From: Burkholderiales bacterium
GTDB taxonomy: Bacteria; Pseudomonadota; Gammaproteobacteria; Burkholderiales; SG8-39
Reading direction: 5' to 3'
DNA: 61,143 bases
Assembly (NCBI GenBank): GCA_014860445.1
Contig: JACZJT010000002.1
Coordinates: 1 to 61,143, forward strand
The translations under genes and the position numbers were made by a program. Below the pieces are notes generated by a model. The model did no database searches and had not been told where the DNA came from. It was given only the letters and a program-made list of their open reading frames with translations. Each line of letters starts with the position of its first letter. Within the stretch, counting starts at the first letter, position 1. Shown piece by piece: positions 29,871 to 38,100 of the stretch.

Positions 29871-31907
29871 GGTCTTTGCGGTATGCGGCAAGGCTCTTGC
29901 CTCCCGGACCAATTTACGGCAATCGCTGTCCTTCCCCGGTCCGGCGTCGATCAGCGGAATCAGCGCCAGCACCGGGCTGGCGATACCCAGCGCAATCGCG
30001 CCGAGCGCGCGCACGGCTATGCGCCCCTTGTCGACCTGTACATCGGGATGGGCAAAGCTTCCGCGCACGTAGATCGGGCTGCGCAGCGCGACGGGACTGG
30101 TGTCCTTCGTATTCGGGTTGAGCGTCAGGTCCAGTTTCTCCTCGCGCAGATCGATGCTGCCGGTCCCGACGATGGTGGTGACTTCGGTGTCGAAGACCAG
30201 GCCATTGGCGCGCATGATGCCGTCCTTGACCTCAAAATCGGCGACACCGCAGCGCAGCTTCACGAGCTTGTCTCCGCTTATTTTCAGGACCAGCATTTCC
30301 CACAGGTGCAAGCCGATCTTTTCCATCATCATTTTGCTGATTTCGCCGTGTGCAACGACCAGCCCCACCTTGCCGCTGGAATTTGCCAGCATGCGCCCCA
30401 CGGTATTGCCCTTGCCTGCAAGATCGAATTCACCGTTGACCTGGCCTATGCTGGTTTTGCTCAGCGCGACGGTCGGAAACAGCTTGGCGATGAGAATTTT
30501 CCTGGCCTTCACCCGAGCGCGCGCGTCGATCGGATCCTGGCGTCCGTCAAGCTTGATCACCGCATTGAGATGGCCGCCGGCGACGCCGAGATCGAGCGGA
30601 TCCAGCGTCAACACCGAATCACGCAGGCTCAGATGGACGAGGAGGTCTTCGAGCGGCAGCGCCTTGGCGCGACGGATGGATTTGGCCTTCAGCGTCACCT
30701 CGGCGTCGACACTGTCCCAGCGGTCGGTCTTGAACGGCACGTCAGGCAGCACACGCCCTTGCGCCGTTTTGGGTGTTGCGGAGCCGGACGGCGGCACTGC
30801 CGTGTGTTTGGCAGCTTGCACGCTGCCCGGCTTGGCGCCTATCGCCGGCCCAAGATCCGCAAAATCGAGCAGCTTGGAAGCCAACTCGGCTGTCAGGACC
30901 GGGCGTTTGCCGCCGGTATCGACCTGTACCGAACCTGCGAAGTCGCTGTCACCGACCCGCCCCGAAAACTTGTCGTAGCGCCAGCTGCGTCCGCTGTGCA
31001 CGATGTGCCCGGAAGTCACGTAGGCGCGCGTTTCCGGGAACGCGATACCGAGCAGCGGATAGAGCTGCGCCAGACTGTCGCCACGCAGATCCAGGCGCAT
31101 GTCCATCGCGGTAAATTTCAACAGGCTGGTAATGCTGCCTGCGGCCTTCACGCCGGTGCGGCCGACGCTTAGATCGGCTGTCAGCGGATATGGCGTGTCC
31201 TCGTCGCGCAAACCCAGCACCGGTCCGCCCTTGCCGTGCGCCTTGAGCGGCATGCCCTTGTATTGTCCCTGCGCGGTAAAACTAAGAGGCCATTTCGAGG
31301 TTGACGAAATGGCATCTGGCTTAGGGGAGTTTGAGGGGAGGTCTCCCCTCATCTTGTTATCAGGTCTGAGCTCTTCCCCGGCAGACTTCGTGTCAGCCGT
31401 CGAGAGCTCGGCGCGGATGCTGGTTTTCTGTGCGGCATCGTCATAACCGAGCCGGCCTTCGTCCAGCATCAGGCGATCGATGCGTATGCGCGCCTCCTCG
31501 TCCCGCTGGTTCGCGTCGAGCAGCCAGTTCTTGCGGCCGTCACTGCCGTGTTCGAGGAACACCACCGGCCGCACCAATCGCACTTCCGGGAAAACGATGT
31601 TGCGCAAAATCAATTGCGGCAGGTCGATCGCGACCTCCACGGCGTCGGCCGCAATCATCTGCTTTTCCTTGGCCCAGGGCGGGTTGGCGAAGCTCACCGC
31701 ACCGGCGTGGAAGCGCGGCCGCGGCCAAGCGAACTTCAGTTCGAGATCACCGCCGATCACCAGTTCGCGGCCGGTCTTGTCCAGGGTATAGCGTTCAATC
31801 GGCGCGCGCAGCCAGTTCCAGCCGAAGATCGCGATCAACACGACGGCGATCAATACCGGCGCGAGCAGGAGTCCGGCGGTCCATCCGAGTATGCGCGATC
31901 GTGTCAT
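29847..31907 (-). CDS. AsmA-family inner-membrane-anchored protein
   Basis: 686 residues. One N-terminal membrane helix (LLLAPVLIAVVLIAIFGWNWL) precedes an AsmA N-terminal region (IERYTLDKTGRELVIGGDLELKFAWPRP) and a long beta-rich periplasmic body with an AsmA-like C-terminal part (FDLAGKGNTVGRMLANSSGKV). AsmA-like proteins are thought to be bridge-like lipid carriers between the two membranes, which fits the nearby Mla-type operon. Its final codons overlap the terminator of small RNA A. Its promoter region is shared with the glucan synthase gene. Confidence 0.87.
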   Translation of the reverse strand: MTRSRILGWTAGLLLAPVLIAVVLIAIFGWNWLRAPIERYTLDKTGRELVIGGDLELKFAWPRPRFHAGAVSFANPPWAKEKQMIAADAVEVAIDLPQLILRNIVFPEVRLVRPVVFLEHGSDGRKNWLLDANQRDEEARIRIDRLMLDEGRLGYDDAAQKTSIRAELSTADTKSAGEELRPDNKMRGDLPSNSPKPDAISSTSKWPLSFTAQGQYKGMPLKAHGKGGPVLGLRDEDTPYPLTADLSVGRTGVKAAGSITSLLKFTAMDMRLDLRGDSLAQLYPLLGIAFPETRAYVTSGHIVHSGRSWRYDKFSGRVGDSDFAGSVQVDTGGKRPVLTAELASKLLDFADLGPAIGAKPGSVQAAKHTAVPPSGSATPKTAQGRVLPDVPFKTDRWDSVDAEVTLKAKSIRRAKALPLEDLLVHLSLRDSVLTLDPLDLGVAGGHLNAVIKLDGRQDPIDARARVKARKILIAKLFPTVALSKTSIGQVNGEFDLAGKGNTVGRMLANSSGKVGLVVAHGEISKMMMEKIGLHLWEMLVLKISGDKLVKLRCGVADFEVKDGIMRANGLVFDTEVTTIVGTGSIDLREEKLDLTLNPNTKDTSPVALRSPIYVRGSFAHPDVQVDKGRIAVRALGAIALGIASPVLALIPLIDAGPGKDSDCRKLVREARALPHTAKTKKTSPRS

Positions 31908-31972
31908 GGCGGTGCTGAGCAGGCGTAGCCGATGGAGACCGGCCGGCGGGCGCTCATCCTGAGTAGGGGCCG

Positions 31973-32042
31973 ATTGTGCGCATTTAGGCTGAGATATTCC
32001 GTGCGCTTGCGCACATACACCGTTTGATTTTCACCGTAGTCT
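31973..32042. promoter_or_regulatory. Divergent Crp-type control site between asmA-like and glucan synthase genes
   Basis: GTGCGCTTGCGCACATA at 32001-32017 is a full match to the consensus. It has a -10-like hexamer at the standard distance on both sides: TAGTCT (32037-32042) toward the glucan synthase, and CACAAT (31978-31973, minus strand) toward the asmA-like gene. One bound dimer could therefore activate both directions. Confidence 0.65.
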
Positions 32043-32144
32043 TGGCCATCGCTCGGCGCAACCGCGCTTGCGTTCGCCTGCGCGCACCCGCCGAGCGCAT
32101 TTCCCGGGAATTCCGATGTTTGCCCTTCCACGTCGCAGGCCGAG

Positions 32145-35100
32145 TTGAGCAGCAACAGCCTACGCGACACTGCGCGTCGTTTATGGGCGCGCCTGCTCGG
32201 TGATCCCCTCGCGCGACTGCAACCCGTCGGCGATGCACCACCGCTGCGCGCGGAGCTGTTTGGCGCCGACCAGATGGAACAGCATGGCAAGGCCCTGGCG
32301 GCTGCGCACCGTGTCAGCGCACAACGCGCGCCGGATCAGCTGCTCGCGCGCCTGACCGAGAATGAACTCATCGTGCTGCAGGCCTGCAAACTGCTGACGG
32401 CTTCAGTCAAAGCCAAGCGCCGCATTTCGCCGGCCAGCGAATGGTTGCTGGACAACTTCTATTTGATCGAAGAGCAGATACGCACGGCCAGGCGGCATTT
32501 GCCCAAGGGTTACAGCCGCGAACTGCCACGCCTGGCGCTGGGCGCGTCGGCCGGTCTGCCGCGCGTGTACGACATCGCGCTCGAAACCATTGCGCACGGA
32601 GACGGCCGGGTCGACCCGGAGAGTCTGAGTCGCTTCGTCGCCGCCTACCAGAAGGTCACACCGCTGAAGCTGGGCGAGCTATGGGCCATTCCGATCATGC
32701 TGCGCCTGGCGCTGATCGAGAACCTGCGTCGCGTCGCAGCGCGCGCGGTAAGCAGCGCGACCGCCCGTGATCTGGCGGACGCCTGGGCGGACCGGATGAT
32801 GGAAATCACGGTCAAGGATCCGAAGAACCTGATTCTGGTGGTGGCGGACATGGCGCGATCGAGCCCGCCCATGGTCAGCGCATTTGTGGCGGAACTGGCA
32901 CGACGCCTGCAGGGCCGGAGTGCCGCACTGGCCCTGCCGCTTACCTGGATCGAGCAAAGGCTGTCCGAGACCGGGCAAACGATAGAGCAGCTGGTCCAGT
33001 CGGAAACCCAGACGCAGGCCTCGGGTCAGGTCTCGATCGCGAACAGCATCGGCAGCCTGCGCTTTCTCGGCGCGATGGACTGGCGCGAGTTCGTGGAGAG
33101 CATGAGCAGCGTCGAGCAGCAGCTCAGACAGGACCCGGCCGGTGTCTACGCGAGCATGGATTTCTCCACCCGCGATCGCTACCGGCATGCGATCGAGAAA
33201 CTGGCGAAAGCGAGCGCGCTGTCCGAAAAGGATGTTGCGTGCAAGGCGATTCAGCTGGCACACGAAGGCGCGGGCGGCGACAAGGTCGCCGTCGACCGGC
33301 GCAGTGCGCATGTCGGCTACTTCCTGATCGACCGGGGCCTGCCAAGACTCGAGCGCGCGGCCGGGGTGCGACGATCCGTCGCCGAAGCCGTGCGGCAAAC
33401 AGCCGGCCGTTCTCCCCTGCTGCTCTACCTGAGCGCGGTCGCGCTGCTGACGCTGGCGCTCAGTCAAGGCCTGCTCGCAAGCGCGCACGCGGAAGGGCTG
33501 GGCGGCTGGCTGCGCGCGCTGATCGCATGCCTCGCGGTGTTTGGCTCGGCGCACCTGGCCATCGCCCTGGTCAACTGGGCGGCGACGCTGCTGGCGACGC
33601 CCAAGCCGCTGCCGCGCCTGGATTTTTCCGACGGGATTCCGCCGGACTGCCGCACACTGGTCGTGATCCCGACCATACTCGCGAGCGTCCAAAACATCGA
33701 ACGCCTGGTGGAAGCGCTCGAAGTCCGCTTCCTGGCGAACCGCGATGCGCAGCTGCAGTTCGGCCTGCTGACCGATTTTCACGACGCGCAGGCGCAAACG
33801 CTGCCGGCGGACGCGGCGCTGTTGGAATTGGCGCAGACCGGAATCGAGGAACTCAACGACAAGTACAAGCATGCCGATGGCAAGACCGAAGGCGACGCCT
33901 TCTTCCTGTTCCATCGGCCGCGCCGCTGGAATCCGGAAGAGCAGGTGTGGATGGGCTACGAGCGCAAGCGCGGAAAACTGGCGGATCTGAATTCCCTGCT
34001 GCGCGGCGGCGCCAGGGACAGCTTCTCGCTGATCGTCGGCAGAACCGCAGCGCTCTCCGGCGTAAAGTACGTCATCACCCTGGATACCGATACGCAGCTG
34101 CCGCGCGACTCGGCCTATCAACTGGTGGGAGCGATGGCTCACCCGCTGAACCGCGCGCACTTCGACGCAAAGCGCCGGCTGGTGAGCGCAGGCTATGGCA
34201 TCCTGCAGCCGCGCGTCGCCGTGAGCCTGCCGGGCACCAATCGCTCGCGTTACGCGCGCGTGTTCGGCAGCGAGCCGGGCATCGACCCGTACACGCGCAC
34301 GGTTTCCGACGTCTACCAGGACCTGTTCGGCGAAGGCTCGTTCATCGGCAAGGGCATCTACGACGTCGACGCTTTCGCGCAGGCGCTCGATGCGCGCTTT
34401 CCCGACAACCGCATACTCAGCCATGACCTGCTGGAAGGCTGTTATGCCCGCGCCGGGCTGCTGAGTGACGTGCTCGTGTACGAGGAATATCCGTCCAGCT
34501 ACAACGCCGACGTGAACCGCCGCTTCCGCTGGATACGCGGCGACTGGCAGATCGCATCCTGGCTGCTGCCGCGGGTGCCCGGCGCAGGCGCGGGCAGCGG
34601 CCGCGAGCGCAACCCGCTGTCTGCCCTGTCCCAGTGGAAGATTCTCGACAACCTGCGGCGCAGCCTGGTCCCCGCCGCATTGACACTGCTGTTTCTGCTC
34701 GGCTGGACCCTGTTGCCGCCGGCGCGTTTCTGGACCATGGCCGTGGCCGGCGTTTTCCTGCTGCCGCCCCTGCTAGCAACCATCGTCGACCTGTTGCGCA
34801 AACCGGAAGATATGCTGGCGGTCCAGCACATTGCCGCGGCGCTGCGCGCGGCGCGCGGACGCTTCGCGCAGGCGACGCTGGCGCTCGCCTTCCTGCCGCA
34901 CGAGGCCTATTACAGCCTGGCCGCGGTCCTGCGCACCAACTGGCGCATACTGATCACGCATAAACGGCTGCTCGAATGGATGCCCTCGGGCCGCTGGAAT
35001 CGCGAAAACGGCAGCGGCTTCCTTGCCTGCTGCCAATCGATGTGGATCGCGCCCCTGATAGCCGTCGCCACCGCAGTCTATCTGGCGGCGTCGGCGCCGG

Positions 35101-38100
35101 CCCCGCTGGACCTGGCCGGGCCGATCCTGCTTCTGTGGCTGGCCTCGCCCGCCATCGCCTGGTGGATCAGCCTGCCATTGGCGCGCCGCGAAGCGCGGCT
35201 GACGGTCGAGCAGCGCGCGTTTCTGCGCAATGTGTCGCGCAAGACCTGGGCGTTCTTCGAGACCTTCGTCGGCACCGAAGATCACTGGCTGCCTCCGGAC
35301 AATTATCAGGAGCACCCGGTTGCCGTAATTGCGCACCGTACCTCGCCGACCAATATGGGGCTGTCGCTGCTGGCGAATCTGTCGGCCTACGATTTCGGCT
35401 ACGTTTCGGCCGGTCAACTGATACAGCGCACTGCGAACGCGCTCGACACCATGGCGGGACTGGAGCGGCATCGCGGACATTTTTACAACTGGTACGACAC
35501 GCAGTCGCTCAAGCCGCTGGCGCCGCTTTACATTTCCTCGGTGGACAGCGGCAACCTTGCCGGCCATCTGCTTACCCTGCGCCCGGGGCTGCTCGCCCTG
35601 CCCGATCACGCCATCCTCGGACCACGATTGTTCGACGGGCTGCTCGACACGCTGAACGCGCTGGCCGAGACCGCGGCGCTGGCCGAGACCGCGGCGCAGG
35701 CCGCGCCGGATGCGCTGCGCCAAATTGAGCGGCTGCAAACGGAACTGAAATCGGCCTGCGATTCCCCGCCGGCGACACTGGCGGCGGCGCCGGCGCGGCT
35801 GGCCGGGCTGGAGGCATCGGCGCTGCAACTGGCCGCCAGCCTCGTCGGCGATGAACCGCTTCCGTCCGGCACGCGCCACGGCCATCCGCAGTGGTGGGCG
35901 CAGGCACTCGCGCGCCAATGCCGCGACGCCCTCGACGAGTTCGCCTTGCTCGCGCCCTGGCTTGGAACGCCCGCGGCGGAAGAACTTTGCGCCCTGCTGC
36001 CCGGCACCGGGATGCCGACGCTGCGCGATCTGGCCACGCTGGAGGATCGCTGGTGCGCCGCCAATGAACCGGGGGCCGGGCAAGCGGAGAGCGACAGGAT
36101 GCGACGCCTGCTCGCCGCCGCCGTCGTCCAGGCGCGCCAACGGATCGTGCAAATCGAGCACCTTGCGCTACAGCTGGGCGAACTGGCTGCAATGGAATAT
36201 GAATTCCTCTACGACCGTTCGCGCCATCTGCTCGCAATCGGCTACAACGTCGACGAGCGCCGCCAGGACGCGAGTTGCTACGATCTGTTGGCGTCGGAGG
36301 CGCGTTTCGCGAGCTTTGTCGCGATCGCCCAGGGCAAGCTGCCGCAGGAGAGCTGGTTTGCGCTCGGGCGCCTGCTCACCATGGCAGACGGCGATCCGAC
36401 ACTGATGTCCTGGAGCGGCTCGATGTTCGAGTACCTGATGCCGCTGCTGGTGATGCCGACCTACGAGAACACGCTGCTCGACCGGACCTACCATGCGGCG
36501 GTGGAGCGCCAGATCGCCTACGGCAGGCAGCGCGGCGTCGCCTGGGGCATTTCGGAATGCGGCTACAACGCGGTCGACGTTGCGCTCAATTACCAGTATC
36601 GGGCCTTCGGCGTGCCCGGACTCGGCCTGAAGCGCGGGCTCGCCGAGGACCTGGTGGTCGCGCCCTATGCCACGGCGCTGGCGCTGATGGTCGCACCCGA
36701 GCGCGCATGCCAGAACCTGCAGCGGCTCGCAACCGAGGGCCTGGCCGGCCCGTTCGGCTTTTATGAAGCCACCGACTTCACCGCATCACGCCTGCCGCGC
36801 GGGCAGACCAGCGCCGTGATCCGCTCGTTCATGGCGCACCACCAGGGCATGGTTTTCCTGTCCATCGCCCATCTGCTCCTGGACCGCCCGATGCAAAAGC
36901 GTTTCGAATCGGACCCGATGTTCCAGGCGACCGCCCTGCTGCTGCAGGAGCGCGTGCCCAAGGCCGGCGCGTTTCAGCTGCACGCGGCCGAATTCTCCGC
37001 GGTCCGCGCAACGGCGAAAGACGGACAGATGCCGGTGCGCGTGCTCGCCAGCGCGGACACAGCGCTGCCCGAAGTGCAGCTGCTGTCCAACGGCAGATAC
37101 CATGTGATGGTGACCAACGCGGGCGGCGGCTACAGCCGCTGGAAAGACCTCGCCGTCACGCGCTGGCGTGAAGACACCACCTGCGACAACTGGGGCAGCT
37201 TCTGCTACCTGCGCGACGCGGCGAGCGGCACATTCTGGTCGAACACCCACCAGCCGACGCTGCGGCAGGCCGACGTGTACGCTGCGATTTTCTCCGAAGG
37301 CCGGGCGGAATTCCGGCGCCGCGACCTCGACTACGAAACGCATACGGAAATCGTCGTTTCGCCGGAAGACGACATCGAACTGCGGCGGGTGCGCATCACC
37401 AACCGCGCACGCACGCGGCGCACCATCGAGCTGACCAGCTACGCCGAGGTGGTGCTCGCCGCGCCGGTCGCGGACGCGCTGCATCCGGCGTTCAGCAATC
37501 TTTTCATTCAGACCGAAATCGTGCACGAGCGACAGGCCATCGTATGCACGCGCCGGCCGCGCTCGCTCAACGAGCAGGCGCCGTCGATGTTCCACCTGAT
37601 GGCCGCGCGCGGCAGCGCGGTCGACGCCGTGTCCTACGAAACCGACCGTGCGCGTTTCATCGGCCGCGGGCGCAGCGTGGCCGCGCCCCAGGCGATGGAC
37701 GATGCGGCCGCGCTCTCGGGCAGCGCCGGTTCGGTGCTCGATCCTGTGGTCGCCATCCGCTACCGCATCACCCTCGATCCGGATCAGGCCGCGACCATAG
37801 ACATGGTGACGGGCGTCGGCGCCAATCGCGAGGCTGCCCTGGGCCTGGCCGGCAAGTACCAGGACCGCCAGCTTGCCGACCGGGTATTCGAACTCGCCTG
37901 GACCCACAGCCAGGTGGTGTTGCGGCAAATCAATGCCAGCGAGGCGGATGCGCAACTCTACGGACGCCTGGCAAGCTCCGTCATCTATGCAAATCCGGGA
38001 CTGCGCGCGAGCGCCGGCGTGCTCGCCCGGAACCGCCGCGGGCAATCCGGGCTGTGGGGCTATGCCATTTCCGGTGACCTGCCGATCGTGCTGCTGCAGA

